From assembly GCA_046729855.1 (NCBI GenBank), contig JBKPHM010000055.1, forward strand, positions 1 to 46,450: a DNA stretch of 46,450 bases. Reading direction: 5' to 3'. Positions 1 through 7,355 of the stretch are shown here, piece after piece. Origin of the DNA: DATHSY01 sp046729855. GTDB lineage: Bacteria > Actinomycetota > UBA4738 > HRBIN12. Numbering within the stretch: position 1 is the first letter of the stretch; each line of letters begins with the position of its first letter. Under the pieces are notes generated by a model. It did no database searches and had not been told where the DNA came from. It saw nothing but the letters and a program-made list of their open reading frames with translations. A program made the position numbers and the translations under genes.

Positions 1-378
1 CCCGAACGCCTGGAGCAGGGACGCGACTCGATCGCGGTGATCGACCGAAGCGGTCAGCCGCAGCGGGATCTCGACGTTCTCTCTAATCGAGAGCTCCTCG
101 ACGAGCCCGAACGTCTGCGGCACGACGGCGACGGCGTCCCATCCGGGCACGCCGGGACCGTCGTCGATCCCCGGCCAGGTGACGGTGCCTTCGTCCGGGC
201 GCTCCCATCCCGCAAGGATCGACAGCAGCGTGGTCTTGCCGGAGCCGGACGGTCCGACGAGCACGACCACCTCGCCGCGCGCGATCGAGATCGAGACGCC
301 TGCCAACGCGTGGATCCGCTCGGGACCGCGGCGGTACGTCTTGGTGAGATCGGCCGCCTCCAGGATCAGCTGCGTCAC
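1..378 (-). CDS. ABC transporter ATP-binding protein, 3' end outside the window
   Basis: Only the N-terminal 126 codons lie in the window. Reading the minus strand from GTG at 378, residues begin VTQLILEAADLTKTYRRG. They continue to an A-loop-type start, a perfect Walker A (GPSGSGKTT) and a Q-loop-like VVPQTFGLVEELSIRENV, the classic order of a MacB/LolD-type ABC ATPase. The GTG overlaps the TGA stop of the preceding ATPase gene by four bases (GTGA), so the two were built as one operon with the FtsX-like permease remnant further upstream. By family, such ATPases power FtsX-type mechanotransmission or lipoprotein/peptide export at the inner face of the membrane. No lesion is seen in the visible part. 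Signature and Walker B motifs lie off the window, so intactness cannot be judged. Confidence 0.88.
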   Translation of the reverse strand, partial: MTQLILEAADLTKTYRRGPERIHALAGVSISIARGEVVVLVGPSGSGKTTLLSILAGWERPDEGTVTWPGIDDGPGVPGWDAVAVVPQTFGLVEELSIRENVEIPLRLTASVDHRDRVASLLQAFG

Positions 379-1200
379 GGGGGGACGATCCTCACCTGAT
401 CGTCGTCGACCTCGATCACCGCACGGCGGTCACCGAACAGCCTCAATGCCCTTGGGGGGAGCTGGATGCGGCCCGCCTCGTCGATCACGGACAGCATCCG
501 CTTGTCCATGTTCTCGCCTTCGAGCGCGCCGTGCCGCAGGTGCAGCGTCCGCCCGGCGGAAGCGACGACGTCAGGGTCGTGCGTCGCGATCACGAAGGTC
601 GTGCCCCGCTCGGTCAGCGACCACACGGCCTCGAGCAGACGCTCGCCCGTACCGGAGTCGAGCTCGGCCGTGGGCTCGTCGGCGACGACGACGGCCGGCG
701 CAGCCACGACGGCCTGCGCGAAGGCGACCCGCTGCTGCTCGCTACCCGAGAGCTGGTAGGAGAGGTGGTCGCGCCGGTCCCAGACCCCCAGCGAATCCAG
801 CAGGTCGTCCGCGTCCTTCGCCGCCTGCGTGCGCGCACCCGCTCCACGGACGCGCGCCGCGAGCACGAGGTGCTCGCGGACGGTCATGTACGGGATCAAG
901 TTGTGGCTGGGGCGCTGGAACACGTACCCGACGAGGCGGCGGCGGATCCGCCGCAGGGGGACTCGATCCGTCGCCGTGACGGTGACGTCCCCGATGTCGA
1001 CCGTCCCTGCAGTCGGCCGGTCGAGCGCCGCGAGGATCCGCAGCAGCGACGACTTCCCGCTGCCGGATGGACCGACGACCGCCGTCACGGTTCCGGCGGA
1101 GAACGTCGCGTCGATGCCTTTTGAGCGCGTGTACGTGGCCGGTGGCGGTGCGGTAGATCTTGACGAGGCCCGTGCACATCGCGGCCGCGTCACTCGACAA
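375..1200 (-). pseudogene. ABC transporter ATPase with C-terminal AbrB-like domain, single-base frameshift
   Basis: The N-terminus (TTG at 1200 or ATG at 1179; SDAAAMCTGLVKIYRT) is in one frame. The rest is in another: Walker A GPSGSGKSS, Q-loop FQRPSHNLIP, signature LSGSEQQR, Walker B VVVADEPTAELD, H-loop ATHD. The switch falls at a run of four A on the coding strand (tttt at 1119-1122). With three A the protein reads VHALKGIDATF, the expected family sequence, so this looks like one inserted base. It may be a true mutation or a sequencing error. After the ATPase come about 40 residues (LSVIDEAGRIQLPPRAL then a short IEVDDDQVRIVPP strand) resembling a SpoVT/AbrB swapped-hairpin domain. The signature LSGSEQQR departs slightly from LSGGQQQR. 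The gene overlaps the permease remnant upstream and the next ATPase downstream. Confidence 0.8.
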
Positions 1201-1708
1201 CGCGCATCACCTCCGCGACGTCGGTCCTGTCGGCGCGCCGCTGGACCAGTGCGGCGCCGGCCCACGCGGCGATGACGAGCAGGGCGGCCGTCGTCGCGAG
1301 CAACGTGAGCGGAGCGCGGAACAGCGCTACCGACGCGTCGACGGGGCCCGCTTGGACGTCGGCGTTCACCATCAGCGACGCGACGACCGCGAGGCCGCCG
1401 CCGATCGTGAAGGAGACGAGCAACAAGCCCGTCAGCTCGAGCGCGATCGAGCCTCGGTGCGCGCTCCTGGACAGACCCATACGTCGGAGCAGGGCGTAGG
1501 ACGCCTCGGCCTGACGCTGGCGCCCCTGCAGGTACAGGTGCGTGCCGAGAAGGACGACGACGGCCGCGAGCGCTCCGGTGGCCGCGAGGAACCGTAGCAT
1601 CGAACCGAGCGCGAGGTACGCGGGGGTCGTGCGGAGGTCCTCGGCGGCCGCGGACGAGATGACGGTCGCATCCGAGTGCGGCTCTCCTCGAGGTGGGACG
1701 ACCGGGCG
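1190..1708 (-). pseudogene. FtsX-like ABC permease, 5'-truncated remnant
   Basis: The minus-strand frame ends at 1190 and is open back to a stop at 1709-1711. From about 1672 it reads like the last domain of an FtsX/MacB permease: a transmembrane segment (MLRFLAATGALAAVVVLLG), then the family-typical cytoplasmic stretch LYLQGRQRQAEASYALLRRMG, two more hydrophobic segments, and a C-terminus RRADRTDVAEVMRVVE. Full permeases of this type have a large extracytoplasmic domain and more membrane segments upstream. None is found in any frame above 1711, where the sequence becomes an intergenic region. I infer loss of the 5' part, which together with the frameshift in the adjoining ATPase marks a decayed exporter locus. 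Coordinates of the truncated end are approximate. Confidence 0.72.
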
Positions 1709-1810
1709 TCACGCAACCCTATACAGGTGTACGCGACCGCCAGGCCCGCGGTTCCGGACGCCGGGCGGTCCGGAGGCGCCCCGTCACCAGATGCATCGGC
1801 CGGCCCCACG

Positions 1811-1836
1811 GGAGGGTGGCCGAAAGGCCATCCCCC
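1811..1836. promoter_or_regulatory. Strong hairpin with GAAA tetraloop in the intergenic region
   Basis: GGGTGGCC (1814-1821), GAAA (1822-1825) and GGCCATCCC (1826-1834) form an 8-pair stem (one G-T wobble) closed by a GNRA tetraloop. Two further G-C pairs follow beyond an A-C mismatch. It lies about 80 bases before the secreted-protein gene at 1915 and behind the truncated permease. It could be part of a structured 5' leader or a terminator read from either side, but no T-tract follows. I do not recognise a known riboswitch consensus. Confidence 0.45.
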
Positions 1837-1898
1837 GCATCACGTGCGGAAAGAGACGTATCGCCGTACCGGGCTCATCGCGGCCGCGGCCATACTCG

Positions 1899-1915
1899 TG
1901 GGGTGAGAACCCCCA
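1899..1915 (+). promoter_or_regulatory. Small hairpin over the start codon of the secreted-protein gene
   Basis: TGGGG (1899-1903) can pair with CCCCA (1911-1915), with loop TGAGAAC. The stem takes in the A of the ATG at 1915, and the only weak ribosome-binding-like run (GGTGAG) lies across its 5' arm and loop. Translation of the downstream gene could be limited by this fold. This is a structural inference only. Confidence 0.35.
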
Positions 1916-2547
1916 TGAAGCACGTCCGTCGTTCCACTGCCGTGATCGTGGGCGCCGCCCTGATCGTCGCGGGCGCCGGCATCGCCTCGGCCCGCATCAT
2001 CGGCGGGCCCCCATGGTCGTACGAGCCGGTCGACGCGGACGCGATGCTCGCCGACCCCACGTTCGACCCGAACGTCCTCGTCACCAACGTGACGGCCACG
2101 TTCGACGGGCTGAACCTGGACGAGGCCTGCACGGCCGCCGTCATGGGCGACAACGACTTCGGGGCCGCCCCGATCGAGGATGCGGAGCAACTGAACGTCC
2201 TGCTCGCCTACGACGCGCTCGCGACGGCCCTCGGATCTGGGCAGACGAGCCACATGGTCCAGTCGACCCGGGTGCTCCTCGAGAAATGCGACGGGTCGAA
2301 CAAGGGTCTGCAGAACGCGCTCGCCGTCCACATGCGGAACTGGCAGCGGCACTACGACCACGAGATGTGGCTCCGCGAGAAGTTCGCGGAGAAGTGGCCC
2401 GACGGCAAGCCGGGCGGCAACCCCCACGTCGCGGCCTCGGACGACACCGAGACCACGGGGACGACCGAGACCGAGAAGGTCCACGGCAACCCGCACGGCG
2501 ACGACGGGTCGCCGGGCAACGGCAACGCGTTCGGCCACAACAGGTAG
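1915..2547 (+). CDS. Secreted hypothetical protein
   Basis: A 210-residue protein with a clear N-terminal signal peptide: basic MKHVRR, hydrophobic core TAVIVGAALIVAGAGIASA, with a likely signal peptidase I site after ASA. The ATG at 1915 was chosen because the signal peptide starts there; the longer upstream frame is GC-driven. The mature part has two cysteines (DEACTAA and LEKCDGS) that could pair, a Trp/His/Glu-rich amphipathic stretch, and a low-complexity acidic/Thr/Gly tail. The tail contains the motif GNPH twice (GGNPHVAAS and GNPHGDD) and ends GHNR. I do not recognise the family. A strong terminator follows 15 bases after the stop, so the gene is a single unit. Function unknown. Confidence 0.8.
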   Translation: MKHVRRSTAVIVGAALIVAGAGIASARIIGGPPWSYEPVDADAMLADPTFDPNVLVTNVTATFDGLNLDEACTAAVMGDNDFGAAPIEDAEQLNVLLAYDALATALGSGQTSHMVQSTRVLLEKCDGSNKGLQNALAVHMRNWQRHYDHEMWLREKFAEKWPDGKPGGNPHVAASDDTETTGTTETEKVHGNPHGDDGSPGNGNAFGHNR

Positions 2548-2562
2548 CCCGCAGAGACGCCG

Positions 2563-2595
2563 ACGACCCCCGCGGGGGGCCCTCGCGGGGGTCGT
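2563..2595. terminator. Bidirectional intrinsic-type terminator
   Basis: A perfect 12-base inverted repeat, ACGACCCCCGCG (2563-2574) and CGCGGGGGTCGT (2584-2595), with a 9-base loop. It sits between the convergent secreted-protein gene (ends 2547) and hemerythrin gene (ends 2640), so it can serve both strands. There is no long U-tract, which is usual in high-GC actinobacteria. Confidence 0.85.
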
Positions 2596-2639
2596 GGCAC
2601 GTCTCGTGGCAGGCTTCGTCGAGCGTCTGGGCGGTGCCG

Positions 2640-3083
2640 CTACGCGGCCATCAGCTGTTGCTTACGAGACTCCATCTCGGCGCCGAGCGCCTCGAGCGTC
2701 TCGCGATCGAAGAGGTCGCGGGCCTGCTTGAACATCTCGCCCTCTTCTTCCTCGATGTGGTGCTCGATGTTCTCCTTCATGACCGTCGCCTTGGCGCCCC
2801 ACGTCTCATCGTCGAACGGCGTCCGCTCGAGCTCGGCCATAACCATGTCGACGACGTTGTGCTCCTCGTACGCCTCGAGGACGATCTCCTTGGCCTTCGC
2901 GTGCTCTTTCAACGCGGGATAGAAGATCTCCTCCTCGATGGCCTCGTGGACCGTGAGCTCCTCCTTGATCTTCAGGAACAGCTCTTCCCGTGTCTTCATG
3001 CCTCGCTCCGTCGTGGACTCCAGGCGATCGAGCATCCTCTTGACCTTTTCGTGGTCCTCCCTCAGCAGCTTCAGCGCGTCCAC
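2640..3083 (-). CDS. Hemerythrin HHE domain protein
   Basis: A 147-residue four-helix-bundle protein of the hemerythrin/HHE cation-binding family. The start is GTG at 3083 with a near-perfect ribosome-binding site (AGGAGGT, complement of 3087-3093). The longer frame to 3143 has no such site and a low-complexity N-terminus. Candidate di-iron ligands are His11 (REDHEKV), His46 and Glu50 (VHEAIEEE), His75 (EEHNVV) and His108/His109 with nearby glutamates (EHHIEEEE). By family the protein binds a non-haem di-iron centre and may sense or buffer oxygen, NO or iron. The protein is highly charged, with no signal peptide, so it is cytoplasmic. It lies 73 bases downstream of the zinc protease gene on the same strand and may be co-transcribed with it. 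Confidence 0.92.
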   Translation of the reverse strand: MDALKLLREDHEKVKRMLDRLESTTERGMKTREELFLKIKEELTVHEAIEEEIFYPALKEHAKAKEIVLEAYEEHNVVDMVMAELERTPFDDETWGAKATVMKENIEHHIEEEEGEMFKQARDLFDRETLEALGAEMESRKQQLMAA

Positions 3084-3156
3084 GCGACCTCCTTCGGATT
3101 CCGTGCCGACCGGCGGGACGTTTCCGCTGCGGCGCCGGCCCAAACCCGCGGCGCCG

Positions 3157-4047
<891 letters not shown>

Positions 4048-4138
4048 GCCGACGGTCTTCCCGGGCACCTCGCGAGCGAAACCGCTCTCTGGCGCCGCCC
4101 GCGCCCGAGACCGATCGTCGCGTGGCCACGTCCCCGGA

Positions 4139-4144
4139 TACGCT
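4139..4144 (+). promoter_or_regulatory. Candidate -10 element, leaderless DDAH-like gene
   Basis: TACGCT ends six bases before GTG 4151. There is no Shine-Dalgarno sequence between, so the transcript probably starts at or beside the start codon. Confidence 0.5.
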
Positions 4145-4150
4145 CCGCAC

Positions 4151-4993
4151 GTGATCCAGGACCAGACGTCCTCGCTGCGTCGCGTATACGTGCGTCCTCC
4201 GCGTGGAGAGGACGCGCACGCCTGGCGCGACTACGGCTGGCATGCCGAACCGGATGCCGCGCGCGCGAAGGAGGAACACGAGGCCCTTTGCGCCGAGCTC
4301 GAACGGGCCGGTGCCGAGGTGGTCGTCGGAAGCACGCCCGTCGAGGGCGACCCCGATGCGATCTACGCGTACGACCCGGTCCTTGTGACCGACGCCGGCG
4401 CTGTCCTGCTCCGTCCGGGCAAGCCCGGACGGAGAGGTGAGCCCGCGGCCGTCGCGGCGGATCTCCGGGCGGCCGGCGTCGACGTGATCGGCGCCCTCGA
4501 GGCGCCGGCGATGGCCGAGGGCGGCGACATGTTCTGGCTCGACGCGACCACGCTCGCCGCCGGCCGCGGCTACCGCACCAGCGACGAGGGCATCGAGGCC
4601 CTCAGGCGGCTCCTGCCTGAGGTCCGCGTCCTCGCCTTCGACCTACCGCACCAGGCAGGCCCGGGCGCGTGCCTGCACCTTCTGTCGCTCCTCAGCCCGC
4701 TCGACGTCGATCTCGCGGTCGCATTCGTACCGCTGCTCCCGGTGCGGCTCGTGCAGGAGCTCGAACGGCGAGCCGTGCGACTTGTCGAGGTTTCGGAGGA
4801 GGAGTTCACGACGATGGGCCCGAACGTCCTCGCGCTCGGACCGCGCGTGGCGCTGGCCCTCGACGGCAACCCGCGGACGCGCGCCGCGATGGAGGCGGCC
4901 GGTGTCGACGTCCGGACCTACGTCGGCGATGAGATCTCACGCAAGGGCGACGGCGGGCCGACCTGCTTGACGCGCCCGCTCGTGCGAGGCTGA
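4151..4993 (+). CDS. Dimethylargininase/amidinotransferase-family hydrolase
   Basis: A 280-residue protein of the guanidine-modifying (DDAH/arginine deiminase/amidinotransferase) superfamily, which forms a covalent thiouronium intermediate on cysteine. Visible family elements are the early substrate-binding DPVLVTDAG, EGGDMFWLD (Glu123/Asp126), RTSDEGIEAL, the histidine motif CLHLLSLLSPLD (His176), and the C-terminal catalytic cysteine in GGPTCLTRP (Cys272). The length fits the DDAH-like members. Start GTG 4151 follows a -10-like TACGCT by six bases and removes the non-conserved upstream frame. Likely substrates are methylated arginines or a related guanidino compound. The sequence does not say which, and no arginine-catabolism neighbours are present. 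The gene stands alone and is divergent from the metalloprotease. Confidence 0.86.
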   Translation: MIQDQTSSLRRVYVRPPRGEDAHAWRDYGWHAEPDAARAKEEHEALCAELERAGAEVVVGSTPVEGDPDAIYAYDPVLVTDAGAVLLRPGKPGRRGEPAAVAADLRAAGVDVIGALEAPAMAEGGDMFWLDATTLAAGRGYRTSDEGIEALRRLLPEVRVLAFDLPHQAGPGACLHLLSLLSPLDVDLAVAFVPLLPVRLVQELERRAVRLVEVSEEEFTTMGPNVLALGPRVALALDGNPRTRAAMEAAGVDVRTYVGDEISRKGDGGPTCLTRPLVRG

Positions 4994-5018
4994 GCGAGCC
5001 GCGGTTTCACCCCAGGCA

Positions 5019-5445
5019 GGCCGGCTCTCCGGCAACCTCGCGACGATGGCGCCGGGGCTTCCGTACACCGATCGCGGCCCGGGTCGCGTACCCCGGGCGG
5101 CAGTGCATCGCGTTCGTCGGCCGACGGCGGGTTCTCGATGGTGATGGCCGAGTTCCTCACGGGGACGCGCTGCGCGTTGCCGATCAAGGTGTTCGTCGTG
5201 AACAACGCCCTACTCGGCCAGATCCTGTGGAAGCAGATGGTGCTCGGGTTCCCCTAGTACGGCGTCAGATGGGAGAACCCCGCCGACTTCGCGCCGTGGG
5301 GCCGAGGCATGCGCCGGCTTCGGTCGCAGGATCGAGTGTCCGGGTGACGGTGACCTCGAGTCCGCCGTCCGAGTCAAGGGATAGCGCTCGCGAGCGGGTC
5401 GAACCGGCCGTCGCCCGCGGCACGACCGCCGGGTCCGGGCTCTGA
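5019..5445 (+). pseudogene. Thiamine-diphosphate-dependent enzyme (pyruvate oxidase/acetolactate-synthase type), C-terminal remnant
   Basis: Pieces in shifting frames spell out a TPP-binding domain: LSGNLATMAPGLPYT, then (after one extra base near 5070) IAARVAYPGRQCIAFVG, then (extra base near 5121) DGGFSMVMAEFLTGTR and LPIKVFVVNNALLGQILW. After these come FP, a TAG stop at 5255-5257 where the family has Glu, and YGVRWENPADFAPW. A further frame change near 5300 precedes ACAGFG. The GDGG...NN metal/TPP motif is recognisable. At least three indels and one internal stop, plus absence of the N-terminal and middle domains, make this a dead fragment. It lies downstream of the DDAH-like gene. 5446-5677 holds no gene that I can support. 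Confidence 0.82.
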
Positions 5446-5677
5446 GCTGCGGCGCGCCGACCTCGAGCGTTCCGGGCCTTCTGACCAGGGAGGATGGCCG
5501 TCCGACCATGGACCGATGGCACCCGCGCCTCGCTCGGTTGGGGGGTTGCGCCCACCAGATGCAGGTGCCACACTTCTGCCTCAGGCGTCCGAGCTGTGAG
5601 GCTCGGCGACGGGCGGCGGCGCGACGCGGGCACGCGCCGCCGTCTCCTTTTCTCTCCTCGCCGGACGTTCGGCGCGG

Positions 5678-5683
5678 TATGGT
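5678..5683 (+). promoter_or_regulatory. Candidate -10 element of the tRNA-Val gene
   Basis: TATGGT lies 12 bases before the first tRNA base, a fitting distance for a short 5' leader. No clear -35 is seen. Confidence 0.45.
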
Positions 5684-5695
5684 GACGGGCGTCCC

Positions 5696-5767
5696 GGGCG
5701 CGTAGCTCAGCGGGAGAGCGCTCGCCTCACACGCGAGAGGCCACAGGTTCGATCCCTGTCGCGCCCA
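5696..5767 (+). tRNA. tRNA-Val (anticodon CAC)
   Basis: The cloverleaf closes fully. Acceptor GGGCGCG (5696-5702) pairs with CGCGCCC (5760-5766), with discriminator A5767. The D arm is GCTC/GAGC. The anticodon stem is CTCGC/GCGAG with the 7-base loop CTCACAC, placing CAC at 5728-5730, which reads GUG valine codons. The T arm is ACAGG TTCGATC CCTGT. The 3' CCA is not encoded. No other tRNA is adjacent. Confidence 0.96.
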
Positions 5768-5833
5768 CTCCGGAGGCCACCACGAGCTGCATCCCGATGC
5801 CCTCGACGAGCGGCAGACGTACGAAAAGGCAGA

Positions 5834-5866
5834 CGGACCCGTAGGTGCCCGCGTCCCACGGGTCCG
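5834..5866. terminator. Inverted repeat downstream of tRNA-Val, possible terminator
   Basis: CGGACCCGT (5834-5842) and ACGGGTCCG (5858-5866) are perfect 9-base arms around a 15-base loop. It begins 67 bases after the tRNA end. There is no T-tract, so termination is only a possibility. Confidence 0.4.
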
Positions 5867-6031
5867 CCCACATCGTCGGCCACCTCCCCGGAGATGGGGC
5901 GGGACCTTCCGACACAACCCTTCCCCAGGGAAGTCCCCCCTCGCACGCCCCGCCAGCGAGTCAGAAGGGCACCTGAAACCGTAACGCGGATCGATGCTCC
6001 GCGTAAAGACTTGCTTAGCGGGACGCCCGCC

Positions 6032-6075
6032 GGCGGGCGGCGCCTTGGAGCGCGGCGGGCGGCGCCTTGGAGCGC
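6032..6075. repeat. 22-base exact tandem duplication
   Basis: GGCGGGCGGCGCCTTGGAGC plus GC occurs at 6032-6053 and again, without a gap, at 6054-6075. The first copy overlaps the palindrome at 6024-6039. It lies just before the candidate promoter of the ABC ATPase gene. Confidence 0.9.
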
Positions 6076-6128
6076 CGCGCGACGTCCCGTACCGTAGGTC
6101 GGCCGGGGCCCGATGGGGGGAACGCACG

Positions 6129-6872
6129 ATGCAGACGATGGAGCGGACCGACGCTGCCGCACGCGCCATCGGTCTTCGCAAGGTGTACGGCGAGGGCGAC
6201 GCGGCGGTCGTCGCGCTCGGGGGCGTGGACGTCGAGTTCGCTCGCCGGCGATTCACCGCGATCATGGGCCCGTCCGGGTCGGGCAAGTCGACGCTGCTGC
6301 ATTGCATGGCGGGCCTCGACGTCCCGACCTCGGGGCAGGTCTTCATCGGAGACGTGGAGCTCACGGCGCTGTCTGAGAAGGAGCTCACGTTGCTACGCCG
6401 GAACAGGGTCGGCTTCGTGTTTCAGGCGTACAACCTGATCCCCACGCTGACGGCCGCCGAGAACATCACGCTCCCGCTCGACATCGCGGGCACCAAGCCG
6501 GACGCGGCGTGGTTCGACGAGGTCGTCGACACGATCGGGATGCGGTCCCGGCTCGGCCACCGTCCGAGCGAGCTGTCGGGAGGCCAGCAGCAGCGCACGG
6601 CCGCGGCGCGTGCGCTCGTGACCAGGCCGGAGATCGTGTACGCCGACGAGCCGACGGGCAACCTCGACTCGCGCTCAGGGACCGAGCTGCTCTCGTTCCT
6701 CCGGGATGCGGTCGACGATCACGGGCAGACGATCGTCATGGTGACGCACGACGCGACGGCCGCGAGCCACGCCGACCGTGTGATCTTCCTCGCCGACGGG
6801 CTCATCGTCGACGAGATGCCCCAACCGACGACGGAACGGGTGCTCGATCGCCTGAAGCTGTTGGAGGGCTAG
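6129..6872 (+). CDS. ABC transporter ATP-binding protein, MacB/LolD type
   Basis: A 247-residue intact ATPase. Walker A GPSGSGKS is at 47-54, followed by Q-loop FVFQAYNLIPTLTAAEN, signature ELSGGQQQR, Walker B IVYADEPTGNLDS and H-loop MVTHD, the full ordered set of the MacB/LolD/FtsE group. The C-terminal tail VLDRLKLLEG is common in actinobacterial members. ATG 6129 follows a G-rich ribosome-binding-like run (GGGGGGAA), and a TACCGT at 6090-6095 could be its -10. It normally works as a dimer with an FtsX-type permease. The permease gene directly downstream (6873-7318) is destroyed, so this ATPase is orphaned here unless it pairs with a permease elsewhere. Confidence 0.93.
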   Translation: MQTMERTDAAARAIGLRKVYGEGDAAVVALGGVDVEFARRRFTAIMGPSGSGKSTLLHCMAGLDVPTSGQVFIGDVELTALSEKELTLLRRNRVGFVFQAYNLIPTLTAAENITLPLDIAGTKPDAAWFDEVVDTIGMRSRLGHRPSELSGGQQQRTAAARALVTRPEIVYADEPTGNLDSRSGTELLSFLRDAVDDHGQTIVMVTHDATAASHADRVIFLADGLIVDEMPQPTTERVLDRLKLLEG

Positions 6873-7318
6873 ATGCTCAGGGCGGCGCTGCGAAGCGTGC
6901 TCGCGCGGAAGCTCCGGCTGGTGCACCGGCGTTGCGTTCATCATCGGCGTCGGGTTCATGGCGGGGACCTAGGTCCTGACCGACACGATGACGCGGGCGT
7001 TTAACGAGCTCGTCGGGACCGGGTACGAGGGGATCGACGCGCTGGTCCGTCGCTCGAACGCCTTCACGGCGCAGAGCAGCAGCCTCGAGGAGCGGGAATC
7101 GATGGGCGAGTCGGTCCTCGAGCAGGTCGCCGCGGCGCCAGACCCGTTCCATGGTGCGGTGGGAGGCCGTCATCGTCTCGGTGATGGGGGCGTTGTTCGG
7201 CGTCGTGATCGGCATCGCGTTCGGCTGGCGCTCCAGCAGGCGCTCGCATCCGAGTGGTTCACCGAGCTCGGGGCGGGCCGCGAGGCTGAACGTGCTGCAA
7301 GCGATCGCGTACGAGTAG
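6873..7318 (+). pseudogene. FtsX-like permease, internally deleted and frameshifted
   Basis: The ATG follows the ATPase stop directly. The N-terminus reads MLRAALRSVLARKLRLV. A frame change follows (about two bases lost near 6922), then TGVAFIIGVGFMAGT, a TAG stop (the family expects Tyr) and VLTDTMTRAFNELVGTGYEG, the start of the extracytoplasmic domain. About 100 residues later the sequence jumps to the C-terminal membrane end, MVRWEAVIVSVMGALFG and GVVIGIAFGW, then with more frame changes LQQALASEWFTELG and finally RLNVLQAIAYE plus stop, the family-typical terminus. A full-length permease of this type would be several hundred codons longer. The middle is missing. Confidence 0.85.
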
Positions 7319-7340
7319 CGGGGGCTCGCGGGACGGCGGC

Positions 7341-7346
7341 TATCAT
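7341..7346 (+). promoter_or_regulatory. Candidate -10 element of thrS
   Basis: TATCAT ends nine bases before ATG 7356, with no ribosome-binding site between. This fits a leaderless or near-leaderless transcript. Confidence 0.5.
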
Positions 7347-7355
7347 GGCCGTCCC

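Larger units (their letters stand above)
5768..6128. other. Intergenic region without a supportable gene
   Basis: 361 bases between tRNA-Val and the ABC ATPase gene. It holds an inverted repeat (5834-5866), a perfect 16-base palindrome CGCCCGCCGGCGGGCG (6024-6039), a 22-base exact tandem duplication (6032-6075) and a possible promoter for the ATPase gene. Minus-strand frames here run through the tRNA complement and are not credible genes. Confidence 0.7.

Noticed and set aside
1113..1130. Programmed +1 frameshift in the ABC ATPase at AAA-AGG
   Set aside because: No known recoding signal such as an upstream SD-like stimulator or conserved stop, and the neighbouring permease is truncated. Decay or sequence error is simpler.
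1811..1914. Known riboswitch (c-di-GMP, cobalamin, c-di-AMP) upstream of the secreted protein
   Set aside because: The hairpins lack the conserved core motifs of these classes as I know them; kept only as an unassigned structure.
5210..6388. Minus-strand frame of 392 residues and shorter nested frames containing QGSNLWPLACEASALPLSY and similar
   Set aside because: This is the complement of tRNA-Val read as protein, a well-known spurious annotation. The flanks show no family match.
6873..7318. A genuine small two-TM membrane protein instead of a broken permease
   Set aside because: The fragments match both ends of FtsX-type permeases in different frames with an internal stop, so a functional small protein is unlikely.
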